Shown: piece by piece, positions 14,832 to 22,968 of the stretch | Position numbering within the stretch: the first letter of the stretch is position 1 | Layout of the letters: the number at the start of each line of letters is the position of its first letter | Assembly (NCBI GenBank): GCA_009780185.1 | Contig: WRAN01000005.1 | Coordinates: forward strand, 79,776-143,775 | Reading direction: 5' to 3' | Source of the DNA: Defluviitaleaceae bacterium | GTDB lineage: Bacteria; Bacillota; Clostridia; Lachnospirales; WQUN01 | Length of the DNA stretch: 64,000 nt | Position numbers and translations under genes: made by a program | Notes under the pieces: generated by a model | Database searches by the model: none | What the model was told of the DNA's origin: nothing | What the model saw: only the letters and a program-made list of their open reading frames with translations

Positions 14832-16901
14832 TTACTCTAAAGGCGCTTCGGCGCTTTCATCAGACACTGGTTCAGTATCTTCCTCCTGCGCAACCTCTAC
14901 GTCATCATAGATAACATCTTCTTCATACTCGTCATCATAGTATTCATCTTCGTAGACTTCATATCCAAGATCAATATCTGCTTCCCTCTTAGAAAGGTTT
15001 ATCCTATGGTTTTCTTGATCTACATTGGTTACCTTAACCTGGATTACCTGCCCTACGCTTAACACTTCATCAGCTTTGGCGATATGGCGGTTAGCGATTT
15101 GGGAGATATGCACAAGGCCGTCTATTCCCTCTTCCAAGGACACAAAAGCTCCAAAGGTTGCAAGACGTACTACTGTACCGTCTACTATGCTACCTATAGG
15201 ATATTTGTCCATTATGCCATTCCATGGGTCATTGGATATATCTTTAAGTGAAAGAGAAATCTTGTTTTTCTCTTTATCTATCCCAATAACCGTAACGGTT
15301 ACCTTGTCTCCAACCTTTAGCACATCGGAAGCTTTGCGCACACGCTTCCATGCCATTTCGGATACATGGATAAGCCCGTCAACACCACCGATGTCTACAA
15401 AGGCACCAAAATCAACCAACCTGCTTACAGCGCCTTCTATGCGCTGACCTACTTCCAGTTTGGAGTACATCTCTTCTCTGGCTTGGCGTACTTCCTGAGC
15501 CGCAAGCTCTTTTCTACCTGCTACAAAGCGGCGCTTTGAGCGGTCTATCTCTAGCATGTGGAGTTTCATTTCCTGCCCTTTATATACTGTTAAATCCTCC
15601 ACAAAGCGGTTGGATACTTGGCTTGAAGGAATAAATACCCTGCAACCATGTACATTAGCTAGTAGCCCGCCTTTGATTACTTCTGTAATCTTACCTGTTA
15701 GCACAGTTTTTTCGGCTAGAGCGTCTTCTAATATTTTAAGGTTTTGCTGGTTATCTAGTTTTTTCTTAGAGGCAAGTACATTGCCATCCCCGTCGTTTAC
15801 ACGGATGATAAACACATCAAAGGTATCACCTGGCTTTGTAAGCTCGGTAAGTTCTGCTGATTGATCATCTGTAAACTCACCTTTGGTGATAATGCCGTCG
15901 GACTTGTAGTTTAAGTCAACTGTTACTTCTGTTGGCGTGACTCTGATTACTGTCCCCTTCACAATTTTGCCACTATGTAGCGGCTTCTTGAAGGATTCGT
16001 CTAGCATCTCTTCAAATGATTGACCTGCCATTTGGGCTTGATCTTTTGTTTCTTCAGGCACAGCATTTGCAAATTCGCTCATAAGTTGAACGGCCTCCTT
16101 TGTTAGGGCAGGCGGTGTTGATGCACCGGCTGTAACGCCTATTTTATCACCTGGTTTTAGATACTGCAACTGTAAATCGTGGATTGAGGCGATAAAAATC
16201 GTTTTTAAGCAAAAATTGCTTGCGATTTTGTGCAAAGCACGGCTATTTGCACTGGCAGTATCCCCTATTATTATCATCGTATCACTGTCTTTTGCCAGTT
16301 TTGCCGCTTCTTTTTGTCGGGTGCTTGTTGCGTTGCAGATGGTGTTGTGTATTATTATATCCAGGGACGAAAGGGCGTTTACTATTTTATCAAATGTATC
16401 AATTTCGAATGTAGTTTGGGCTACCAAAGTATATTGTTTTTTGGGGTAAATCTTTGGCAGCAAGTCAGAAATTTCATTTGCTATTATTACGTCATCGCCG
16501 CCATAGCTTGCTGTTCCTATTACCTCCGAATGGGTTGGCTCACCCAGGACGATTAAGGTTCTTCCAGATTTGACAGCATCCATGGCTCTGCGGTGTACGG
16601 CTTTTACACAGGGGCAGGTGCGGTCAATATATTTGATGCCGCGTGCTTTTAGCTCTTCTTCTACCTGGAAGGGAATCCCATGGGAGCGGATGACTATTGT
16701 CTCGTCTTGTATTTCGTCTATGTTATTAATTATTTTTACGCCTTTAGCGGCTAAATCATCTGTGACAGTACGGTTATGGATTAGCTGGCCTAGGGTTGCC
16801 AGCTTCCTATCAGGGTGTGTGGCTAACTCTGAATATACAGTATCTACCGCACGGGCTACCCCGGCACAAAACCCTGCGGATTTGGCTACGGTTATCTTCA
16901 T
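14832..16901 (-). CDS. ispH-rpsA: Fused HMB-PP reductase (IspH) and ribosomal protein S1
   Basis: 689 residues. Residues 1-280 are IspH, the iron-sulfur enzyme of the last step of the MEP isoprenoid pathway, with the three cluster cysteines in AGFCAGVARAVD (C12), DRTCPCVKAVHRRA (near 96) and HNTICNAT (near 190). Residues 300-650 carry four S1 RNA-binding repeats (for example GAVSRLVDFGAFVDIGGVDG, LIHVSEMAW), then an acidic tail. This bifunctional fusion is well known in Clostridia. It is the last gene of a minus-strand run that starts with the flavoprotein or upstream, and its ATG overlaps the plsC stop by 4 bp. Confidence 0.95.
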   Translation of the reverse strand: MKITVAKSAGFCAGVARAVDTVYSELATHPDRKLATLGQLIHNRTVTDDLAAKGVKIINNIDEIQDETIVIRSHGIPFQVEEELKARGIKYIDRTCPCVKAVHRRAMDAVKSGRTLIVLGEPTHSEVIGTASYGGDDVIIANEISDLLPKIYPKKQYTLVAQTTFEIDTFDKIVNALSSLDIIIHNTICNATSTRQKEAAKLAKDSDTMIIIGDTASANSRALHKIASNFCLKTIFIASIHDLQLQYLKPGDKIGVTAGASTPPALTKEAVQLMSEFANAVPEETKDQAQMAGQSFEEMLDESFKKPLHSGKIVKGTVIRVTPTEVTVDLNYKSDGIITKGEFTDDQSAELTELTKPGDTFDVFIIRVNDGDGNVLASKKKLDNQQNLKILEDALAEKTVLTGKITEVIKGGLLANVHGCRVFIPSSQVSNRFVEDLTVYKGQEMKLHMLEIDRSKRRFVAGRKELAAQEVRQAREEMYSKLEVGQRIEGAVSRLVDFGAFVDIGGVDGLIHVSEMAWKRVRKASDVLKVGDKVTVTVIGIDKEKNKISLSLKDISNDPWNGIMDKYPIGSIVDGTVVRLATFGAFVSLEEGIDGLVHISQIANRHIAKADEVLSVGQVIQVKVTNVDQENHRINLSKREADIDLGYEVYEDEYYDDEYEEDVIYDDVEVAQEEDTEPVSDESAEAPLE

Positions 16902-17473
16902 TTTAATGTAAGGGCGGATACATGGCTTACGATTTCTGTCATGACCTCATCCACCAGATCTGACTTTATTTTACGTCCTTGGTATTTATCCATTGTAATA
17001 GGAGGGCCAAAATGTACATGTAACCTTGAAAAAAAGCGATAGGTGCCGCGTATGCCCACAGGTACTACCGGCGCGCCAGATTTCAGGGCAAATACTGCAA
17101 CACCGCCCTTTACATTATCAAATTCCTGTGCTCGCGTGCCTTGAGAAAAGATACCCAGTGCCTTATCTTCTTTAAGTATCTGCATCGTATGCCGATAGGC
17201 CTGAAGGTCGTTGCCGGCACGGTCTACTTGGAAGGCCCCAAGCTTTCTAAGTAATGGCCCTAGTATGGGTCTATCGAATAATTCTTTTTTCCCCATAAAG
17301 AAAATCTGCCGTTTTGAGAACATAGCCAGCGCCAGTGCGTCCATTCCATGGATATGGTTGCTGCATATAATTACTGCACCGCTTTGGGGGATATGTTCCT
17401 GCCCGGATACTGTAAAACGATAAAGTATGTGGCCAAAAATAAGTGCTATCCTTCTTGCGAATCTATAAAACAT
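16898..17473 (-). CDS. plsC: 1-acyl-sn-glycerol-3-phosphate acyltransferase
   Basis: 191 residues of the PlsC family, which makes phosphatidic acid by acylating lysophosphatidic acid at the membrane. The catalytic motif NHIHGMD (H-x4-D) is near residue 38. GKKELFDRPILG is near 60, and the substrate motif FSQGTRAQ (usually FPEGTR) is near 113, with SGAPVVPVGIRGTYRFF further on. The proline of FPEGTR is S and the E is Q, a mild variation. The start overlaps the cmk end by 28 bp, so the genes are coupled. The order cmk-plsC-ispH/rpsA is common in Clostridia. Confidence 0.92.
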   Translation of the reverse strand: MFYRFARRIALIFGHILYRFTVSGQEHIPQSGAVIICSNHIHGMDALALAMFSKRQIFFMGKKELFDRPILGPLLRKLGAFQVDRAGNDLQAYRHTMQILKEDKALGIFSQGTRAQEFDNVKGGVAVFALKSGAPVVPVGIRGTYRFFSRLHVHFGPPITMDKYQGRKIKSDLVDEVMTEIVSHVSALTLK

Positions 17474-18153
17474 TGTTTCCTCCTTGCGGCGTTAATATGC
17501 GCTATTATAGCATTGACGGTTTCTTCTTCGCTCATGTTTGAAGAATCTACTTCAATATAGCCTTTAGCTAGGGCGTCTTCTAGGGTAAGAAGGCGGCCAT
17601 GCTTTCTGGATTGGTCTTGCATGTCTCGTTCGTTTATTTTATTAAGGATTTGCTCATAGTCTGCTGCCATGCCATTGGCTATGTTTTGCTTATAGCGGCG
17701 GTTGGCTCGTTCTTTGGCTGAGGCATGCAGGTAAATTCTTACAGGGGCATCGGGGAAAACTTCGTAGCCTATATCACGGCCTTCCATTAATACTTCGGTG
17801 GTTTTGGCATATTCCCGTTGTTTGGCTACCATTTTTTTACGTAGTGGTAGGTATTCGGAAGTTATCGGAACAACAGCGTCTACGACTGGGTTGCGGATTT
17901 CTGTTATTACGTTTTCGCCGTTTAGAAAAACATCTTCATCGGTCAGCTCTATTTCGATGTTGGGTAGCTGGGCTAGTACTGCTTCTTCGTCGTGTATATC
18001 CACTCCTTTGCGAAGTACATATAAGGCCACAGCCCTATACATGGAACCAGAATTTATTTTTTTTATTCCTAGACGCTTTGCTACTGTATCCGTGGTACTG
18101 CTTTTTCCTGCTCCGGCGGGGCCGTCTACTGCTACTGCAAAACCGTTATTCAT
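17446..18153 (-). CDS. cmk: Cytidylate kinase
   Basis: About 235 residues. It phosphorylates CMP and dCMP to the diphosphates using ATP. The P-loop AVDGPAGAGKSST is near residue 6; KINSGSMYRAVALY near 33 and MEGRDIGYEVFPDAPVRIYL near 125 are family signatures, and the lid is SAKERANRRYK. The ATG at 18153 follows AAGGGAGC; an upstream in-frame start at 18219 would add 22 residues that precede the P-loop motif and is unlikely. It overlaps the flavoprotein gene by 8 bp and plsC by 28 bp. Confidence 0.95.
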   Translation of the reverse strand: MNNGFAVAVDGPAGAGKSSTTDTVAKRLGIKKINSGSMYRAVALYVLRKGVDIHDEEAVLAQLPNIEIELTDEDVFLNGENVITEIRNPVVDAVVPITSEYLPLRKKMVAKQREYAKTTEVLMEGRDIGYEVFPDAPVRIYLHASAKERANRRYKQNIANGMAADYEQILNKINERDMQDQSRKHGRLLTLEDALAKGYIEVDSSNMSEEETVNAIIAHINAARRKQCFIDSQEG

Positions 18154-19384
18154 TGATTTGCTCCCTTTGTAAGAATTTAGCTGCGGATTGTCCCGCCATA
18201 TGCCCTGTGGAAAAGGCAATCTGCATATTGTAGCCTCCGGTAAGAGCGTCTACGTCCAGTACTTCCCCTGCAAAGAACAGGCCGGGGATATGTTTTGACA
18301 TTAAAGTTGAGGGGTTTACTTCTTTTGTGCTTACCCCTCCCTTAGTAATAACCGCTTCTTTGTACCCGTGGTTGCCTGTTGGGCGGATTTCTAAGTTTTT
18401 TAGAAGATGTACAAGACTTTGCCGCTGGTTGCGGGTTATGGTATGGACTTTTGTTTCTGGAGGGATTTTGCTTAAGCTTATTATTGTTTCGATTAGTCGT
18501 TGTGGCAACAGGCTATCTAGGGCATTGCGGAAGTCTTTATTTTTATGGGTTTCGAAGTCTCGCAGCAGCCGGATATCTAGTTGGTCTGGGGTTAGGCCTG
18601 GTTTTAGGTCTATAGTTATTAAAGCTTCTGATTTTCCTGCTATATATGCGCTTGCGCTTAGTATCAGCGGGCCGGTTATGCCTTTATTGGTGAATAGCAT
18701 CTCGCCTATTTCTTCATATAATACCTTCTTGGAATCAGTGACTTTGCATTTGACATTTCTCAGGCTTAGGCCTTCAAGTGTCGGTATCCAAGGTTCGCAA
18801 GCGAGTAGGGGGACTAATGATGGAAGAGTCGGGATTATTCCATGGCCTAGTTCCTTTGCAAATGTATAGCCGTCTCCTGTGGAACCTGTAGATGGGTATG
18901 ATAGACCGCCGGTGGCTATTATTATGGTATTTGCCTGATGTGTTGCTTTTCTGGTTTTGACCAAAAAAACATCTCGATATGATATGTCATACACAGGGCA
19001 ATTGAGCTCAACTCTTACGCTGGCGGCTTTTAGGAGTCCTCTTAGTGCCAGATTTATGTCATTGGCCTTATCTGAAACGGGGAAAACCCGTCCGCCCCTT
19101 TCTGTTTTCAAAGGCACTAGGCCTTCAAATAGCGCCATCAAAGCCTGGCTGTCAAAAGCATTGAAAGCGCTATATAAGAATCGTGGGTTAGAAATTACAT
19201 GTGACATCAAGCCAGGGATATCCGTGTTGTTTGTAAGATTACATCGGCCTTTCCCAGTTATATGAAGTTTCTTTCCTAGTTTTTCATTTTTTTCAAGTAA
19301 GGTTACATTGATGCCATTGGTTGCCGCTGTATATGCTGCCATCATCCCGGCGGGGCCGCCGCCTATTACTATTAACTCTGACAT
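18146..19384 (-). CDS. FAD-dependent oxidoreductase, HI0933/YhiN family
   Basis: 412 residues of the HI0933-like flavoproteins. The N-terminal dinucleotide fold is VIGGGPAGMMAAYTAA. The family motifs KLHITGKGRCNLTNNTD near residue 40, ATGGLSYPSTGSTGDGYTFA near 155 and the C-terminal FAGEVLDVDALTGGYNMQ are all present. The cellular reaction of the family is unknown. It is commonly found beside cmk in Clostridia, as here, and overlaps both neighbours, so it belongs to the same transcript. Confidence 0.93.
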   Translation of the reverse strand: MSELIVIGGGPAGMMAAYTAATNGINVTLLEKNEKLGKKLHITGKGRCNLTNNTDIPGLMSHVISNPRFLYSAFNAFDSQALMALFEGLVPLKTERGGRVFPVSDKANDINLALRGLLKAASVRVELNCPVYDISYRDVFLVKTRKATHQANTIIIATGGLSYPSTGSTGDGYTFAKELGHGIIPTLPSLVPLLACEPWIPTLEGLSLRNVKCKVTDSKKVLYEEIGEMLFTNKGITGPLILSASAYIAGKSEALITIDLKPGLTPDQLDIRLLRDFETHKNKDFRNALDSLLPQRLIETIISLSKIPPETKVHTITRNQRQSLVHLLKNLEIRPTGNHGYKEAVITKGGVSTKEVNPSTLMSKHIPGLFFAGEVLDVDALTGGYNMQIAFSTGHMAGQSAAKFLQREQINE

Positions 19385-20304
19385 GGGTTTCCAGTCTTTA
19401 GCGATCGATTCATGATAATAGTGGCCAACTCCTCTTTTGATAGATTGTCATTTGTGTAGGCATACAGGGCTTGAATCATTTGTACGGCATCTTTGATTGC
19501 ATTATTAAACAGTGTAAGAAAGCAGTCATTGCTAATTGCTTTGGAATCCCATGGCGGATTCCATGGGGTTTCTTCAATATTAAGATAATCCACGTTATCT
19601 GATACTGTTTGCATATGGATTAGCGCAGAAATCACCTTCGAACGTATTAGGAATGTTTCAATGCCGCCGATTAAGGCTTTGCGTTTTCCCTTTTTCGATT
19701 GCAGCTTGCTGGTATGTCCTGCCATCTGCCCCATGGCTTTGTATACATCCTTTGCGTTGATGTCGCAGTTGTATACTTCCCGCATTGCTGTAGCCATTGC
19801 AGCTGAAGCGGCCTTTTTATCAGGTGTATTCGGACTAATTAGCTGCCCCAGTTTATATTCCGCTGGTTTTTTATCCCGCATATGCTTTAGCATCAGCACA
19901 TCCACAGAAGTCTCAAAATGCCTGTGGCGGTATGCTTCCTTTAATACAGGCTTTGGCGGGTTGTGGGTTTGGGCAAATACATAGGGGTGGGAATGAACAT
20001 CAACCGCATAATGAGCAAGAAATCCAGCAGTATATGCAAAGATGCTTTGCCTATCCGCTACGCTTTCCTTAGCTCTATCAGCCATTGCAAGGAAAAAAAG
20101 CCCCAAATCCTTATCATGCATCAGCGAGCCAATACCCCGTATACGCTTAGTAATAAACCCGGGAATATAATAGAAGAAAATATCCGGCCCCTGGGTTCCA
20201 AGATTAAAGAGGTTAGTCATTGGTGCTACATAATCCCGGATTTCCGGGCTTACAGATTCTATGGCAGCCTGGCCGCCTAGATAATGAGTTATAAGTCCCG
20301 GCAT
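19372..20304 (-). CDS. Zinc-dependent phospholipase C-like protein
   Basis: About 310 residues resembling the zinc-dependent phospholipase C (PF00882) family. The N-terminus MPGLITHYLGGQAA and NLGTQGPDIFFYY are typical. The histidine-rich core AGFLAHYAVDVHSHPYVF near residue 95 and YRHRHFETSVD would bind zinc. There is no signal peptide, so unlike the clostridial toxins this protein is probably intracellular; its substrate is unknown. ATG 20304 is chosen because AAGGGG lies 8 bp upstream. It overlaps the flavoprotein start by 13 bp. Confidence 0.8.
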   Translation of the reverse strand: MPGLITHYLGGQAAIESVSPEIRDYVAPMTNLFNLGTQGPDIFFYYIPGFITKRIRGIGSLMHDKDLGLFFLAMADRAKESVADRQSIFAYTAGFLAHYAVDVHSHPYVFAQTHNPPKPVLKEAYRHRHFETSVDVLMLKHMRDKKPAEYKLGQLISPNTPDKKAASAAMATAMREVYNCDINAKDVYKAMGQMAGHTSKLQSKKGKRKALIGGIETFLIRSKVISALIHMQTVSDNVDYLNIEETPWNPPWDSKAISNDCFLTLFNNAIKDAVQMIQALYAYTNDNLSKEELATIIMNRSLKTGNPCQS

Positions 20305-20371
20305 ATGGCCAGCCCCTTGCAATTTTCTTATATTTTCGTCAGTTTAAACGCTAATGAACAAATATTCAAGC

Positions 20372-20797
20372 CTATGCGCATAGACCTGCCTGCAAATCAT
20401 CACAATACATACAGCGGTACATCCCAGACTCTGTAACCAACACAAAGGTATGAGGTACCTGTTCAATAGAAGTCACACAGCGGGGATTTTTGCATTTAAA
20501 AATATTATCAACTCTTGGAGGAAGGCTTGGATGCTTTTTATCGTAGATATCTCCATCTTTAATATAGTTTACTGTTGCGGTTTGATCTACTAATCCTAGG
20601 ATATCCAAATTTACATTATCTATATTAGTAAGCTTGATAATATCCTTGCGCCCGTGCTTTGAGCTTTTAGCGTTCATTATCAAAGCTACCATTTCGTTGC
20701 CTTCCTTAAGCCCCAGATATTCCAGTACATTCATACCAAAACCGGCACGGATATGGTCTATTACTACTCCGTTTTGTATCCCTTGTATATTAATCAT
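20372..20797 (-). CDS. pyrI: Aspartate carbamoyltransferase regulatory subunit
   Basis: 141 residues. It binds nucleotide effectors and assembles with PyrB into the allosteric holoenzyme of pyrimidine synthesis. The N-terminal effector domain has [15 protein letters not shown], and the zinc domain shows CKNPRC near residue 104 and CMYCD near 131, the four cysteines that contact PyrB. It overlaps pyrB by 8 bp. Presence of PyrI is typical of many Clostridia but not of Bacillus. Confidence 0.95.
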   Translation of the reverse strand: MINIQGIQNGVVIDHIRAGFGMNVLEYLGLKEGNEMVALIMNAKSSKHGRKDIIKLTNIDNVNLDILGLVDQTATVNYIKDGDIYDKKHPSLPPRVDNIFKCKNPRCVTSIEQVPHTFVLVTESGMYRCMYCDDLQAGLCA

Positions 20798-21713
20798 CTT
20801 TTGCCCCCAACAATGCCATAATAAGTGCCATTCTTATATACATACCATTCTTTGCTTGCTTGAAGTACATTGCCCGAGGGTCTTTATCTACTTCAGCTGC
20901 TATTTCGTTAACCCTTGGTAGAGGGTGAAGGATCATCAGATTTTCTTTTGCTCCCGCAAGCTTTGCGTTGTCTAAGATGTAACGGTCTTTTAGCTTTACA
21001 TAATCTTCCTCATTAAAAAAGCGCTCCCTTTGAACCCTAGTCATATACAGTACATCCAGCTGAGGCATTACCTCTGTAAGATTTTGGGTTTCTATATAGT
21101 CTGCGCCTTTTAGTTCTTCTGATACATATGCAGGTATTTTTAGCTCTTCTGGAGAAATGAGAATAAATCGAATGCCCGAATACCGCAAAAGTGCGGAAAT
21201 AAGCGAATGAACCGTCCGCCCAAACTTCAGGTCACCACACATCCCTACAGTAAAATTATCTAGATGCCCATTTTGCAGCCGGATTGTCAGCAGGTCGGTA
21301 AGAGTCTGGGTCGGGTGGTGATGCCCACCATCTCCGGCATTGATTACCGGAAAAGAGGCGTTGGCAGCTGCCACTGTAGCCGCTCCTTCCTTCGGGTGGC
21401 GCATAACGGCAATATCCGCGTAGCACTCTATTGTACGAATGGTATCAGCGATGCTTTCCCCTTTAGATACAGCACTTGAGTTAGGCTCAGAAAAGCCAAT
21501 AATCTGTCCGCCAAGGCGTAGCATAGCCGCCTCAAAAGAAAATCTGGTGCGTGTGCTGGGCTCATAAAATAAAGTTGCCAAAAGCTGACCCTTGCATACA
21601 TCTGCGTATCTTGTAGGGTCGGTCATGATTTTTTCAGCAATTTCAAACAACCCTTCCATCTCCGCTACAGAAAAATCTAGCGGCGCAATGAGGCTTCTTC
21701 CTTTTAAGCTCAA
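20790..21713 (-). CDS. pyrB: Aspartate carbamoyltransferase catalytic subunit
   Basis: About 307 residues. It catalyses carbamoyl phosphate plus aspartate to carbamoyl aspartate, the first committed step of pyrimidine synthesis. Active-site motifs are [20 protein letters not shown] near residue 50, SKGESIADT near 80, the [14 protein letters not shown] region near 133 and [10 protein letters not shown] near 265. The start is TTG at 21713, 7 nt after AAAGGAGG. The frame stays open further upstream but would run through a terminator hairpin. A leader ORF and this hairpin suggest attenuation by pyrimidine supply. Confidence 0.94.
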   Translation of the reverse strand: MSLKGRSLIAPLDFSVAEMEGLFEIAEKIMTDPTRYADVCKGQLLATLFYEPSTRTRFSFEAAMLRLGGQIIGFSEPNSSAVSKGESIADTIRTIECYADIAVMRHPKEGAATVAAANASFPVINAGDGGHHHPTQTLTDLLTIRLQNGHLDNFTVGMCGDLKFGRTVHSLISALLRYSGIRFILISPEELKIPAYVSEELKGADYIETQNLTEVMPQLDVLYMTRVQRERFFNEEDYVKLKDRYILDNAKLAGAKENLMILHPLPRVNEIAAEVDKDPRAMYFKQAKNGMYIRMALIMALLGAKDD

Positions 21714-21732
21714 TGCAATTCCTCCTTTACAT

Positions 21733-21761
21733 AAAAAAATCCCCTTCCGAAAAAGGGGATT
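21733..21761 (-). terminator. Attenuator-like terminator in the pyrBI leader
   Basis: On the minus strand AATCCCCTT (21761-21753) pairs with AAGGGGATT (21746-21738), a perfect 9-bp stem with a 6-nt loop followed by seven T. It lies between the predicted pyrB promoter and its ribosome binding site, so it must be read through for pyrBI expression. Confidence 0.8.
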
Positions 21762-21766
21762 CACGC

Positions 21767-21838
21767 TCAATACAAATTAAAATAGCAAATAAGGCCTATG
21801 TTATGTCGGTAGAACTTGCCTTCGTCCTGTTTTGCCAT
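21767..21838 (-). CDS. Putative pyrBI leader peptide
   Basis: A 23-codon ORF beginning [10 protein letters not shown] and ending NLYW-less at Tyr then TGA; an in-frame ATG four codons earlier (21850) is an alternative start. A weak site GGTGAT lies just before the ATG. Its last nine codons run through a U-rich stretch (CTTATTTGCTATTTTAATT and so on), and its stop is only 5 nt before the terminator stem at 21761-21738. A ribosome at the stop would cover the stem. This is the layout of the E. coli pyrBI attenuator, where low UTP stalls polymerase in the U-tract. Inference only; the peptide itself need not have a role. Confidence 0.55.
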   Translation of the reverse strand: MAKQDEGKFYRHNIGLICYFNLY

Positions 21839-21876
21839 CTTTATCACCATATTACTATATTTTTGCTGATATAAAG

Positions 21877-21905
21877 ATTTTGCCCCATCCCAGAAGGGTT
21901 GTCAA
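21877..21905 (-). promoter_or_regulatory. Predicted pyrBI promoter
   Basis: On the minus strand TTGACA (21905-21900), a 17-bp spacer and CAAAAT (21882-21877), matching 6/6 and 4/6 of the consensus. Transcription would begin near 21870, about 30 nt before the leader ORF. Confidence 0.6.
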
Positions 21906-21908
21906 GTC

Positions 21909-22727
21909 CTAAAGCTTCTGACATTTAGGGCATATAAAGGTAGAAGTGCTACCGGTTTTAATGGAAACAATCTCCTCGCCACAAGCAGGACAAGGCTGAT
22001 GCTCCTTATATCCAATATGCAAATCATCCATGCCAAAGCCTCCTTTTTCACCAAAGAAATCCGATTCATAGCTAAAGGAGCCCTTATCCCGAGATGTGCT
22101 CAGGATATCCAGTATACTTTTATATAGCCGCTCCACATCTTCCAATGTCATGTCAGAAATCTTACGCTGTGGATGTAACCCTGCCTTAAACAAAATATCA
22201 TGCATATACATATTGCCGATGCCGCCGACATTTTTCTGGTTCATAAGAAAGGCTTTAATCTGGGTCTTCTTCCCAGCCAGCAAATCCTTAAAATATTCCA
22301 AAGTAAACATCTCATCAAAAGGATCCATAGCAATGCCCCCGGTATTAGATTCAGAGTCAAGCTCCGCCTGAACCGTAAGCAAAAACTTTCCAAACCACCA
22401 GAACCGGGCAGTATATCCGCTATCGTCTGTAAAAAGCACTTTAATTTGATATTTCTCCGGCATATCCGCCCCGGCCTCAAAGTATAAAACATCAGCGCCC
22501 ATACCCAAGGATAAAAGTATATGCTCGCCATTATCCAAGCTGGTGATAATCCATTTGCCTTTGTGATATACATTGGTTACTGTTGCGGCAACTGTACGCT
22601 TATTGAAATCAGCTTCCGGGATGTTGGCGCATTTTTCTTGTAGAAGGTTTATTTCCTTGATTATCTTGCCCCTCAGGGTTGTGTTCATCTGTCCTGCCAT
22701 TTTTGTGATTTCCGGTAATTCCGCCAT
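21909..22727 (-). CDS. Fpg/Nei (MutM-like) DNA glycosylase family protein lacking the N-terminal proline
   Basis: 272 residues with the architecture of formamidopyrimidine-DNA glycosylases, which excise oxidised bases and nick abasic sites. Seen: YHKGKWIITSLDNGEHILLS with the conserved lysine near residue 57, the helix-two-turn-helix NVGGIGNMYMHDILFKAGLH near 165, and a C-terminal zinc finger CPAC...CPKC. The N-terminus is MAELPE rather than MPELPE, so the residue exposed after Met removal is Ala, not the catalytic Pro; Glu remains. I recall clostridial relatives with the same ELPE start, so this is probably a subfamily with changed chemistry. GAGAGGAG precedes the ATG. Confidence 0.85.
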   Translation of the reverse strand: MAELPEITKMAGQMNTTLRGKIIKEINLLQEKCANIPEADFNKRTVAATVTNVYHKGKWIITSLDNGEHILLSLGMGADVLYFEAGADMPEKYQIKVLFTDDSGYTARFWWFGKFLLTVQAELDSESNTGGIAMDPFDEMFTLEYFKDLLAGKKTQIKAFLMNQKNVGGIGNMYMHDILFKAGLHPQRKISDMTLEDVERLYKSILDILSTSRDKGSFSYESDFFGEKGGFGMDDLHIGYKEHQPCPACGEEIVSIKTGSTSTFICPKCQKL

Positions 22728-22780
22728 TTTGATCTCCTCTCATAAAGCGCTAATAGCGCGCTGGGTTAGCCATAAAGTTT

Positions 22781-22811
22781 ATTGTACACGTTGACGTTAC
22801 GTCATTGTCAA
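22781..22811 (-). promoter_or_regulatory. Predicted promoter of the mutM-like gene
   Basis: On the minus strand TTGACA (22811-22806) and TACAAT (22786-22781) separated by 19 bp, slightly long. The -35 box is formed in part by the outer end of the palindromic element at 22807-22944. The spacer contains the palindrome TGACGTTACGTCA (22792-22804), a possible operator. Confidence 0.45.
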
Positions 22812-22944
22812 ATTTCTTAGAATCATTAGACCTCTTTCGAAATCACGTTTTATAATTTCGAAAGTAGGTTTCATTATGAGTCTTTTGCTTCTTCTGAAAT
22901 CACGCCTTTTGATTTCAGAAGAACTCCATTCTAAGAAATTTGAC
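22807..22944. repeat. 138-bp cloverleaf-like palindromic element
   Basis: Perfect 17-bp inverted ends (22807-22823 and 22928-22944) enclose two further hairpins: CTTTCGAAAT/ATTTCGAAAG (22834-22843, 22855-22864, with ACCT/AGGT extension) and a 14-bp perfect stem (22889-22902, 22910-22923). The second hairpin recurs in part at 30955-30990 and 31395-31428. Both outer ends read TTGAC outward, giving -35-like sequences for mutM on one side and rplS on the other. No coding capacity; probably a MITE-like or other short repeat element. Confidence 0.7.
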
Positions 22945-22968
22945 GGAAGCCCGCAATAGCTGTATAAT
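22940..22968 (+). promoter_or_regulatory. Predicted rplS-lepB-rbgA promoter
   Basis: TTGACG (22940-22945), a 17-bp spacer and TATAAT (22963-22968), 5/6 and 6/6 matches. The first five bases of the -35 box are the right end of the palindromic element. Confidence 0.75.

Noticed and set aside
14558..14914. Plus-strand ORF of 118 codons over the rnpB region
   Set aside because: It lies antisense to RNase P RNA and the end of ispH-rpsA, has no ribosome site, and its sequence is explained by the conserved RNA elements.
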